Origin: GCA-2683135 sp964507445
GTDB taxonomy: Bacteria > Planctomycetota > GCA-002687715
Assembly (NCBI GenBank): GCA_964507445.1
Contig: CAZDQF010000024.1
Location: 1-64,000, forward strand
Reading direction: 5' to 3'
Length of the DNA stretch: 64,000 nucleotides
Shown here: positions 25,516 to 32,830 of the stretch, one piece after another
Layout: the number at the start of each line of letters is the position of its first letter
Numbering within the stretch: position 1 is the first letter of the stretch
Translations under genes and position numbers: made by a program
Notes under the pieces: generated by a model
What the model was told of the DNA's origin: nothing
Seen by the model: the letters and a program-made list of their open reading frames with translations, nothing else
Database searches by the model: none

Positions 25516-26889
25516 CTACTTGCCCTCCTCGTCGGGTTCGTCCACCGCCTTCTTCCCGTTCCATCGGGTGCCGTTGTAGCGCCACCAGCCGAACCAGCGT
25601 CGTATGGCGGTGAGGCGTTCTTCAGAGGTGGCTGAGGCCATGTTCTGCATGGCGAACTTGGCCTTGCCCGGAGCGTAGCCGAAGGCCTGGCCGGTGATCT
25701 CGCGGAGCATCTGGCAGCACTTGTGGCCCACCATGATGTCCGTGTCGTTGTCCCCGTGCTCGCGGTCGAGGAGCTCATTCAGAAGGAAGGGGACCGCGCG
25801 CTTGCCGTGGTCCTTGAGCTTGTCCTGGGCCTTGAAGTAGTCCGGCCCGGAGGTGCCTTCGTCGATGAGGGCGCGGATGAGGCCCTGGATGGCTGTGCGG
25901 TCAGCCTCAGAGGTGCCGCCCACGACTTGTTGCCTGGTCGGGTCGGCCTCCACCGGGCCCTTCTTGGTCCCCTTGCGAGCCACGGTCTCGCGTCGCTTCT
26001 GGGTCTCGATCCCGAGGCTTCGGAAACGCTTGGTGTCGCCGGTCGCTGCGATGGTCTCCTGCAGCCACTTGAGGGCCACGGACTGGACCCCCCACGCCTC
26101 TGCTCTCACGGCGTCCTCGGGGGTCATGCCGGTTCGGAGGTTCAGGCCGATGCGGAGGGAGAGGAGCGGGCGCCCGTCGCCGTCGCGGCAGCGGATGCGG
26201 AAGTCTGCGCCCTTGGTGTCGACGTGGTCGTATTCCCAGACCCACGATTCGCTGCTGGCGAGTTGGGGCACCATGTGCTGTCGCAGCACCTCTACCAGGT
26301 AGGGACTCTGCATCTCCTGGATGACCACGGCGCGCAGCTCGGCCTGGCGCGCTTCGTCGCTGTTGGCGTACTTCTGCAGCGGGTCCCGCGTGCGCAGGTC
26401 CGTTTGCTTGAAGTACTGGTCGAAGAGGAACGCGCTCTTCATGGCGTCCTCATCGCCGTCCGCCATGGCTGCGACGAAAGCCCGGAGAAGGGCCTGGGGG
26501 TGAGGGCGGACCCGGCTCATGTCCACTGCCGGCTCCCGCGGGGCGGGGCGCGCATTGCGCATGGACGTGTAGGCCGCCCGTTGTCGCGCCCGGTCCTCCA
26601 CTGAGCGACGGGGAGAGGGGCTGGGGCGGTCGTCCGACTTGCTGGCGAGGGCGATGATCCCGCCGATGACAAGCATGGCCACGCCGGTCGCCACGATGAG
26701 TCGCACCGCGGTTCGCTTCTCGTTCTTGGCGTGTACCTGACGTCCTCGCCGTTCGGCGTTGGTGCTTCCGACTTCGAATGAAGCGGAGCAGTTCTTGCAC
26801 TTCACGCGGCCCTGGAAGTCGGCCCGGAGCTTGTAGGACTTGTTACACCGAGGACACTGAACGCCTCGGTGGGTTTGGGGGTCACTCAT
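25516..26889 (-). CDS. Zinc-ribbon membrane protein with C-terminal W-x-x-WW module
   Basis: A 457-residue protein. An N-terminal MJ0042-like zinc ribbon (CPRCNKSY...CKNCSASF, residues 12-38) lies before one membrane helix (about 63-83, LIVATGVAMLVIGGIIALAS). The rest is helical: a domain at about 130-300 and a HEAT-like part (GKRAVPFLLNELLD) ending in LREITGQAFGY...RRWFGWWRYN. The ribbon would be cytoplasmic. The last part matches the ends of three other proteins in this window. Function unknown. The start at 26889 has GGAAGGA upstream and a good promoter about 60 bases away. Confidence 0.75.
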   Translation of the reverse strand: MSDPQTHRGVQCPRCNKSYKLRADFQGRVKCKNCSASFEVGSTNAERRGRQVHAKNEKRTAVRLIVATGVAMLVIGGIIALASKSDDRPSPSPRRSVEDRARQRAAYTSMRNARPAPREPAVDMSRVRPHPQALLRAFVAAMADGDEDAMKSAFLFDQYFKQTDLRTRDPLQKYANSDEARQAELRAVVIQEMQSPYLVEVLRQHMVPQLASSESWVWEYDHVDTKGADFRIRCRDGDGRPLLSLRIGLNLRTGMTPEDAVRAEAWGVQSVALKWLQETIAATGDTKRFRSLGIETQKRRETVARKGTKKGPVEADPTRQQVVGGTSEADRTAIQGLIRALIDEGTSGPDYFKAQDKLKDHGKRAVPFLLNELLDREHGDNDTDIMVGHKCCQMLREITGQAFGYAPGKAKFAMQNMASATSEERLTAIRRWFGWWRYNGTRWNGKKAVDEPDEEGK

Positions 26890-27273
26890 GGTTTGAAGTC
26901 CTTCCGAGGCGGGTCCTGCTGACCTTGCCCTTCAGGAAAGTGGGCGGGCCGCATTATAGGCGGTGTGGATGGGACCCTTCAATCCGGCCGGTATTCCCGC
27001 AAATCTCCTAAGTCACTTCTCGATAGCGTGTTGAGCAGATCGACTCGGGCTGTCCCTCGGAGGCGACACGGGCTGCGAAGAGATGTCCCCAAAAAAGGAC
27101 ACCGGTGGGCGGTTACGGCGCTTGTTTCCAGACCGCGCGGTGCTCGCAAACCCCTAGGTTACACTGTCTAAGGTCCGGGTCGAGTGCGAGCGCTGGGGGT
27201 TCGGTACGTCCGGTGCTCTTACAGGGATGGCAACGGGTCCTGTGGACCGGTCTTTCACCATCGGGAGTATGAG
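26890..27273. other. 384-bp divergent intergenic region
   Basis: It holds a promoter for the minus-strand zinc-ribbon gene (26953-26982). For the plus-strand repeat protein there is a possible -10 box TACACT at 27160-27165 without a clear -35. No RNA gene or credible small coding sequence was found. Confidence 0.5.
26953..26982 (-). promoter_or_regulatory. Promoter of the zinc-ribbon membrane protein gene
   Basis: On the minus strand: TTGAAG (26982-26977), 18 bases, then a perfect TATAAT (26958-26953). The gene starts at 26889, giving a leader of about 57 bases that contains GGAAGGA. Confidence 0.65.
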
Positions 27274-29457
27274 ATGAACGCTAGAGCCCTGTTGTTGGCC
27301 GTCCTGATTGGCGCTGCGTGTGTTCCGGAGGTCGCGGCGCAGCGTCCCCCGCGGGGGAGCGGCGACACCGGGGGGGCTCGCCCGCCCGTCTCCCGCCCCC
27401 GGCCTTCCATCTCCCGTCCGCGGCCGTCCCGGCCCTCGACGCCGCGTCCGTCCATTTCACGGCCNNNNNNNNNNNNNNNNNNNNNNNNNNNNNNNNNNNN
27501 NNNNNNNNNNNNNNNNNNNNNNNNNNNNNNNNNNNNNNNNNNNNNNNNNNNNNNNNNNNNNNNNCCGTCCATTTCACGGCCGTCCCGGCCCTCGACGCCG
27601 CGTCCGTCCATTTCACGGCCGTCCCGTCCGTCGACGCCGCGTCCGTCCATTTCACGGCCCTCCACCTCCCAGCCTTCCCGATCCCAGCCGACCCGGCGTC
27701 CCACCCCGCGCGCCCGGCCGAGTTACACCGACCGGGTCCCGAGCCGTGGAACCGGCGCTACCAGGTCGAGGCCGGACACGCGCTCCACCCCGCGTCCGAC
27801 GCCCCGTTACAACCCCAGGTCGACGCCGCGCCCGACTCCGCGTAGCACGCCCCGTCCTGGTCGCCCTACCTGGGGTAACTCGGACGCGGGAGTGAAGCCG
27901 ACACCTCGGGCGACCCCGCGATCCACTCCCCGTTCGACGCCGCGTAGCACGCCGCGTCCCAACCGTCCCACCTGGGGCAGCTCCGACGCGGGAGTGAGGC
28001 CGACACCTCGGGCGACCCCGCGTTCCACTCCCCGTTCGACGCCGCGTAGCACGCCGCGCCCCAGCCGTCCCACCTGGGGCAGCTCCGACGCGGGAGTGAG
28101 GCCGACCCCTCGGGCGACTCCGCGGTCCACGCCGCGCCCCAAGATCACGCGCAAGTTTCCCTCGAAGAAGAACAGCGTGGCGGGTGCCCCCAGGCCCCGT
28201 CCTCGGCCCGAAGCCGACGTGCGGCCCCTCGACACCGTGCGGCCTGACGCGCCCAAGACCCGCCCTCGCCCGAAGGCCGTGACGCCGGTCCGGCCGAAGA
28301 CGAGTACGCCGAGGCCGAGCAGACCTGACACCGCCACGACTCCCAGGCCCAAGGGGTCGGTCAAGTCCGACATCAACGCGCGACCCAAGTCCGCCGATGA
28401 GGGTCGAGGGGGCTTCGCCCTCGGCGTCTACGCGGGTTCGGATCATGGGACCTCGGTGTCGTTGTTCGCGAGCAACATCAACACGCCTGCGTCGCCCTAC
28501 GGCGCGACGCCTTACTACTATGGCTACGGCAGCAACCCGTATTGGGCCTGTGGCTACAACCCGTGGTACGGCACACCCGCTTACTACAACACCTGGTACA
28601 GCCCCTACAACTACTGCGGCTATCCCTGGTATGTGGCCCGTTACGGCGGCATCTTCCGCTTCGCGTGGTACCAGAAGCGGTGGTCCTTCGGCTTCGGTTT
28701 CGCGTACTCGCCGAGCTACGCCTACGGCAGTTACTACGGCGGCTGGACGGGCTGCTGGGACTACCCCTTCTACCGGGTCTATGACTACTACCCGTACTGC
28801 TACTACAACGCCGTGACCTACTACCCGGCGTACAGCACGGTCTATCACTCAGACGCCGTGGTGGGTTACGCGGACGCCGCCGACCCGTACGTGGAGTTTG
28901 TGGATTCGGTCCCGGAGGTGGCTCTGGACGCGCCGGTCCCTGAGGCGTTCCAGGCGCCCCTGGTGACGGATTTTCCCGAAGGGCTGGCGTACGCCGAGCT
29001 GCTGGCTCGAGGCGCGGCCTGGATGCGTGAAGGTGAGCACATGATGGCGGCGGAGGCCTACCGCCGCGCCTGGGTCAGCAGCCCGGGTGGTTACCTCTCG
29101 CCGCTGGAGCTCTCCGTGGCGCTGTTCGCCGCCGGGGGAAAGTACGACCTGTCCGGGTTCGCTCTGCACGAGAGCCTGGACCGGGACGCTGGCTCCATCT
29201 CGCGGGACCCTGATCTGACGGATGACTTCACGGCCGCCCGGGACCTGATCGCTGCTACCGACGCCCTCAAGCGTCATGTGGTGAAGGACCCTGCCGATGG
29301 AGAGGCCCGGTTCGTCCTCGGAGCCGTCCTGCTCTGGTCCGGTGATCCTTTCGCCGCCCGCAACGAGTTCAACGAGTTGAAGGCGGGAGAGTGGAGCAGC
29401 ACCCACCTGCCGGCCCTTCTGGCCGAGGCTGAAGCGCGGATTCTCGGCGACCGCTGA
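27274..29457 (+). CDS. Secreted Pro/Arg-repeat, Tyr-rich, TPR-like protein, interrupted by assembly gap
   Basis: About 727 residues including 34 unknown ones from the N run at 27465-27564. A signal peptide (MNARALLLAVLIGAACVPEVAAQ) is followed by Ser/Pro/Arg repeats (RPSRPSTPRPSIS, 39 bp), then a 34-residue repeat (PTWGSSDAGVRPTPRATPRS... , 102 bp, almost three units), a Pro/Arg/Lys linker, and a region of about 130 residues extraordinarily rich in Tyr, Trp and Gly with scattered Cys (APYYYGYG-like, CGYNPWYGTPAYYNTWY). The last 180 residues form a TPR-like helical domain (YAELLARGAAWMREGEHMMAAEAYRRAW). The frame is the same on both sides of the gap. Not a family I recognise; it resembles surface or adhesive proteins. 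The true length is unknown. Confidence 0.72.
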   Translation: MNARALLLAVLIGAACVPEVAAQRPPRGSGDTGGARPPVSRPRPSISRPRPSRPSTPRPSISRXXXXXXXXXXXXXXXXXXXXXXXXXXXXXXXXXXPSISRPSRPSTPRPSISRPSRPSTPRPSISRPSTSQPSRSQPTRRPTPRARPSYTDRVPSRGTGATRSRPDTRSTPRPTPRYNPRSTPRPTPRSTPRPGRPTWGNSDAGVKPTPRATPRSTPRSTPRSTPRPNRPTWGSSDAGVRPTPRATPRSTPRSTPRSTPRPSRPTWGSSDAGVRPTPRATPRSTPRPKITRKFPSKKNSVAGAPRPRPRPEADVRPLDTVRPDAPKTRPRPKAVTPVRPKTSTPRPSRPDTATTPRPKGSVKSDINARPKSADEGRGGFALGVYAGSDHGTSVSLFASNINTPASPYGATPYYYGYGSNPYWACGYNPWYGTPAYYNTWYSPYNYCGYPWYVARYGGIFRFAWYQKRWSFGFGFAYSPSYAYGSYYGGWTGCWDYPFYRVYDYYPYCYYNAVTYYPAYSTVYHSDAVVGYADAADPYVEFVDSVPEVALDAPVPEAFQAPLVTDFPEGLAYAELLARGAAWMREGEHMMAAEAYRRAWVSSPGGYLSPLELSVALFAAGGKYDLSGFALHESLDRDAGSISRDPDLTDDFTAARDLIAATDALKRHVVKDPADGEARFVLGAVLLWSGDPFAARNEFNELKAGEWSSTHLPALLAEAEARILGDR
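27421..27654 (+). repeat. 39-bp tandem repeat spanning the assembly gap
   Basis: Units at 27421-27459, 27577-27615 and 27616-27654 encode RPSRPSTPRPSIS in one frame, with a partial unit at each gap edge. Between them is the N run, so the true copy number is not known. Confidence 0.85.
27465..27564. other. Assembly gap of 100 N
   Basis: Exactly 100 N inside a tandem repeat, the usual placeholder for an unknown length. The gap comes from repeat collapse, so the protein's repeat number and even its frame continuity remain unproven. Confidence 0.98.
27865..28140 (+). repeat. 102-bp in-frame tandem repeat, 2.7 units
   Basis: Units start at 27865, 27967 and 28069; each encodes 34 residues beginning PTWG(N/S)SDAGV followed by PTPRATPRS and further STPR steps. 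The third unit is cut short before PKITRKF. The units are nearly identical at DNA level, implying recent expansion. Confidence 0.85.
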
Positions 29458-29462
29458 TCACC

Positions 29463-29487
29463 CACGGGGGGCCCAGGGCCCCCCGTG
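29463..29487. terminator. GC-rich hairpin after the repeat protein gene
   Basis: CACGGGGGGCC / GGCCCCCCGTG, an 11-bp perfect stem with the loop CAG, six bases after the stop codon. No T tract follows, so it may be a structural 3' end or a weak terminator. Confidence 0.45.
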
Positions 29488-29527
29488 AGCGTCTTCCCTG
29501 CGCGACTCCGTCAACCCGCACAACCGT

Positions 29528-29536
29528 TGATACAGT
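29528..29536 (+). promoter_or_regulatory. Extended -10 element of the DUF401 gene, leaderless spacing
   Basis: TGATACAGT fits TGNTANNNT and ends exactly six bases before the ATG at 29543. There is no Shine-Dalgarno. Confidence 0.5.
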
Positions 29537-29542
29537 GCGGGC

Positions 29543-30808
29543 ATGCACCCCGCCCTCTCGGTCGTTCTCGGCCTCGTCGCCGTCCTGATCCTGGTGCGAT
29601 TCCGGGCTCCCATGGGGCCGGCGTTCCTCCTCGGTTCGTTGGTCATGGCGTTCAGCGCCGGAATGGGCCCGGGGGAGGTCTCCGGCTCGCTGAGCCAGGT
29701 GTTCATGGCGGGGCCCACCTGGATGTTCGTTGCGCAGGTGACGCTGGTGTTCGTGCTGAGCGTCGTGATGCAGCTGGCCGGCAGTCTGGATGTCGTTGTG
29801 TCGGCGGCGGGGACCCTGATCAGGAACCGGCGTCTACGGCTGGCCAGCCTCCCGGCTTTGGTGGGGCTGCTTCCCATGCCCGGTGGTGCGGTGGTGTCCG
29901 CCCCATTGGTCGAACGTACGCGCTGTGACGTGGACCTGGGGCAGCGGGACAAGAACCTGGTGAATTACTGGTACCGGCATGTGTGGGAGGTCTGCTGGCC
30001 GCTCTACCCGCCATTGCTGTTAGCGGCCACCTTCCTGCCCGGGGAGGACATGACAACTCTGTGCCTCGGGCAGGCGCCGCTCATGGTCATGCTGGTGGCG
30101 GCGGGGTGGTGGTTCATCCTGCGTCCGATTCCCGGTGGCAGGGACACGACGTCCGTTGCGGGGCCGGTGACGGGTCGCCTGTCCGTTGCTCTGGCGCCGC
30201 TCGTTGTGGTGATCGTCTGCATGCCGGTCCTCGGCCAGGTGCTCGCGGTCGTGGTCGGCCCGGATGTGTCCGGTCCGCTGGGGCTCGTCGGTGCGCTCGT
30301 GGTCGGATTACTGGTCGCCCTCGGATTCTCGCGGCCCGGACTGATCGTGCCTGCGCTCAAGGAGCGCAAGGTCTGGTCCCTGCTGTTGCTCGCGGTGGGA
30401 GTCAAGGTCTTCGGCGGAGTGGTGGCGGATACCGGGGCGGCCCGAGCCACGGCGGAGCTGGTCCGGGCCCAGGGGCTGCCGCCGTTGGTCGCCATCGCGT
30501 TCCTGCCGTTCTTCATCGGGTTCGTATCCGGTGCGACCATCGCTGTGGTGACGGTCTCGTTCCCCGTGATCGTCGCGTTGGTGGGTGGGGGAGTCGAGCC
30601 CGAGCCGATGCTGCCCTATCTCGTGCTGGGCTACGCTACGGGCTTCGTGGGCTACATGCTCTCGCCGGTCCACCTGTGCCTGGTGCTCTCATCCCGCTTC
30701 TTCGGGGAGACCGTGGGGGGGGCCTACGGTCGGCTCTGGGCGCCCCTGGGGGTGTTCCTGGTGGGTGCCGCGGGCCTGTTCTCGATCCTCAACGCCTGGC
30801 TCTCGTAA
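29543..30808 (+). CDS. DUF401-family integral membrane protein
   Basis: A 421-residue protein with 10-12 hydrophobic helices. The motif LVGLLPMPGGAVVSAPLVE near residue 110 and a second hairpin FFIGFVSGATIAVVTVSFPVI near 330 are the re-entrant-type segments of DUF401, distantly related to the GntP/arsenite-permease group of transporters. The substrate is unknown. Its stop codon overlaps the -10 box of uvrB, so the two genes are packed but separately started. Confidence 0.8.
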   Translation: MHPALSVVLGLVAVLILVRFRAPMGPAFLLGSLVMAFSAGMGPGEVSGSLSQVFMAGPTWMFVAQVTLVFVLSVVMQLAGSLDVVVSAAGTLIRNRRLRLASLPALVGLLPMPGGAVVSAPLVERTRCDVDLGQRDKNLVNYWYRHVWEVCWPLYPPLLLAATFLPGEDMTTLCLGQAPLMVMLVAAGWWFILRPIPGGRDTTSVAGPVTGRLSVALAPLVVVIVCMPVLGQVLAVVVGPDVSGPLGLVGALVVGLLVALGFSRPGLIVPALKERKVWSLLLLAVGVKVFGGVVADTGAARATAELVRAQGLPPLVAIAFLPFFIGFVSGATIAVVTVSFPVIVALVGGGVEPEPMLPYLVLGYATGFVGYMLSPVHLCLVLSSRFFGETVGGAYGRLWAPLGVFLVGAAGLFSILNAWLS

Positions 30809-30811
30809 GAT
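30806..30811 (+). promoter_or_regulatory. -10 box of uvrB, leaderless spacing
   Basis: TAAGAT contains the stop codon of the DUF401 gene and ends exactly six bases before the uvrB GTG. There is no Shine-Dalgarno and no TG extension. The assignment rests on spacing seen at other genes here. Confidence 0.35.
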
Positions 30812-30817
30812 CGCTCC

Positions 30818-32827
30818 GTGCCGTCCCACAAGACCTTCAATCCGTTCGTCTTGCAGACCGAGATGACCCCCACCGGCGATCAGCCTTCGGCCATCGCGGC
30901 CCTGGCGCAGGGCGTGCTGTCGGACACCAAGCACCAGACCCTGCTGGGAGTCACGGGGTCCGGGAAGACCTTCACCGTGGCCAAGGTGATCGAGGCGGTG
31001 CAGCGACCCACCCTGATCCTGGCTCCCAACAAGACCCTGGCGGCGCAGCTGTTCCTGGAGTTCAAGGGACTATTCCCGGACAACGCCGTGGGGTACTTCA
31101 TCTCCTACTACGACTACTACCAACCCGAGGCCTACGTAGCGAAGTCCGACACCTACATCGCCAAGGATGCCTCCATCAACGAGCAGATCGATCGGATGAG
31201 GCACGCGGCAACCCATGATCTGCTGACGCGGCGGGATGTGATCATCGTGGCGTCCGTGTCCTGTATCTATGGCCTGGGCTCGCCGGACTCCTACGACGGG
31301 CTGCGAGTGGACATCCGCCGTGATACGGAGCTGGATCGTGACAGCTTGCTGCGTGAACTGGTGAAGATCCAGTACGCCCGAAACGACATCGCGCCGCGTC
31401 GCTCCACGTTCCGCGCCCGGGGAGACGTGGTGGAGATCTTCCCCGCCTACGCGGAAGACCAGATCATCAGGGTGGAGTTCTTCGGCGACACGGTGGAGTG
31501 CATCGAGCTGGTGGACGCTCTCAAGGGAGAGGTGGTGGAAGAGAAGGACGAGATCGTCATCTTCCCGTCCTCCCACTACGTCACGCCGAGAGACCGGCTT
31601 GATGCCGCACTCGGTGGAATCGAAGAGGAGCTGGAGGCGCGCCTGGAGGAGTTCAAGGGCCGTGGCCGGGTCCTGGAAGCACAACGATTGCAGATGCGGA
31701 CGGAGTTGGACCTGGAGCTGCTGACGGAGCTGGGCCACTGTTCCGGAATCGAGAACTACTCCAGGCATCTGGACGGTCGGCAGCCAGGTGAGCCCCCCGC
31801 CACGTTGCTGGACTACTTCGACGACGATTTCCTGTTGGTGGTCGATGAGAGCCACGTCACCGTGCCTCAGGTCGGAGGCATGTCTGCTGGTGATCGTTCG
31901 CGCAAGGATGTGCTGGTCGCGCACGGGTTTCGCCTGCCGTCGGCGGTGGACAACCGCCCGCTCAGCGGCGACGAGTTCGTGGCGCGGATCAACCAGGCGA
32001 TCTATGTGAGCGCCACACCGGCGGGGATCGAGCTGGAGCGTTCGAGCGGTGTCACCGCGGAGCAAGTCGTCCGACCCACGGGGCTCCTCGACCCGGAGGT
32101 GGAGGTGCGACCCGCCAAGGGCCAGGTGGACGACCTGCTCGGAGAGATCCGGGATGCGGTGGGGGCGGGGGCTCGTGTCCTGGTCACCTGTCTGACAAAA
32201 CGAATGGCGGAAGACCTGACCACCTACTACCGGGACATGGGAGTGCGGGTGAAGTACCTCCACTCCGATATCGACAGCCTGGAACGAACCGCCATCATCC
32301 GGGATCTTCGGCTCGGGAAGTTCGACGTGCTGGTGGGCATCAATCTGCTGCGTGAAGGTCTGGACATCCCGGAGGTGGCGTTGGTGGCGATCCTCGACGC
32401 CGACAAGGAGGGCTTCCTTCGTAGCCGCGGCTCCCTGATCCAGACCATCGGGCGCGCTGCCCGGAACGTCTCCGGGCGGTGCATCCTGTATGCGGATGAA
32501 CGAACCGATTCCATGGCCGCTGCCATCGAAGAGACCGAGCGTCGACGTAAGCGGCAAGAGCAGTACAACGAGGAGAAGGGGATCACCCCTCGCACCATCA
32601 CCAAGAAGGTCCAGGAGGGCATGGAGGCGCTGTTCGAACGCGACTACGTGACCGTCGAGATTGACGACGTGGGCGCCGAGGAGGAGCTGCCGGAGAAGCC
32701 GGAGAGACTCGTGGCGGAGCTGCGGGAGGCCATGTTCGCGGCGGCGGCGGAGCAGCGATTCGAAGACGCGGCGGAGTTGCGGGATCGCATCACGGAGCTG
32801 GAGGACAGGATGCTCCGAGGCGTCTGA
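30818..32827 (+). CDS. uvrB: Excinuclease ABC subunit B
   Basis: A 669-residue helicase-like subunit that loads at DNA lesions and recruits UvrC. The Walker A motif GVTGSGKT at 44-51, the beta-hairpin region YYDYYQPEAYV near 90-100, DESH near 340, helicase motifs V-VI (NLLREGLDIPEV and QTIGRAARN) and the C-terminal UVR domain (EQRFEDAAELRDRITELE) are all intact. The start is a GTG at 30818. The gene for UvrC begins three bases after the stop codon. Confidence 0.98.
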   Translation: MPSHKTFNPFVLQTEMTPTGDQPSAIAALAQGVLSDTKHQTLLGVTGSGKTFTVAKVIEAVQRPTLILAPNKTLAAQLFLEFKGLFPDNAVGYFISYYDYYQPEAYVAKSDTYIAKDASINEQIDRMRHAATHDLLTRRDVIIVASVSCIYGLGSPDSYDGLRVDIRRDTELDRDSLLRELVKIQYARNDIAPRRSTFRARGDVVEIFPAYAEDQIIRVEFFGDTVECIELVDALKGEVVEEKDEIVIFPSSHYVTPRDRLDAALGGIEEELEARLEEFKGRGRVLEAQRLQMRTELDLELLTELGHCSGIENYSRHLDGRQPGEPPATLLDYFDDDFLLVVDESHVTVPQVGGMSAGDRSRKDVLVAHGFRLPSAVDNRPLSGDEFVARINQAIYVSATPAGIELERSSGVTAEQVVRPTGLLDPEVEVRPAKGQVDDLLGEIRDAVGAGARVLVTCLTKRMAEDLTTYYRDMGVRVKYLHSDIDSLERTAIIRDLRLGKFDVLVGINLLREGLDIPEVALVAILDADKEGFLRSRGSLIQTIGRAARNVSGRCILYADERTDSMAAAIEETERRRKRQEQYNEEKGITPRTITKKVQEGMEALFERDYVTVEIDDVGAEEELPEKPERLVAELREAMFAAAAEQRFEDAAELRDRITELEDRMLRGV

Positions 32828-32830
32828 GGT

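Noticed and set aside
27421..28140. Direct repeats that could be mistaken for a CRISPR array
   Set aside because: Units are 39 and 102 bp, joined without spacers, in one reading frame coding Pro/Arg/Ser; no cas genes nearby.
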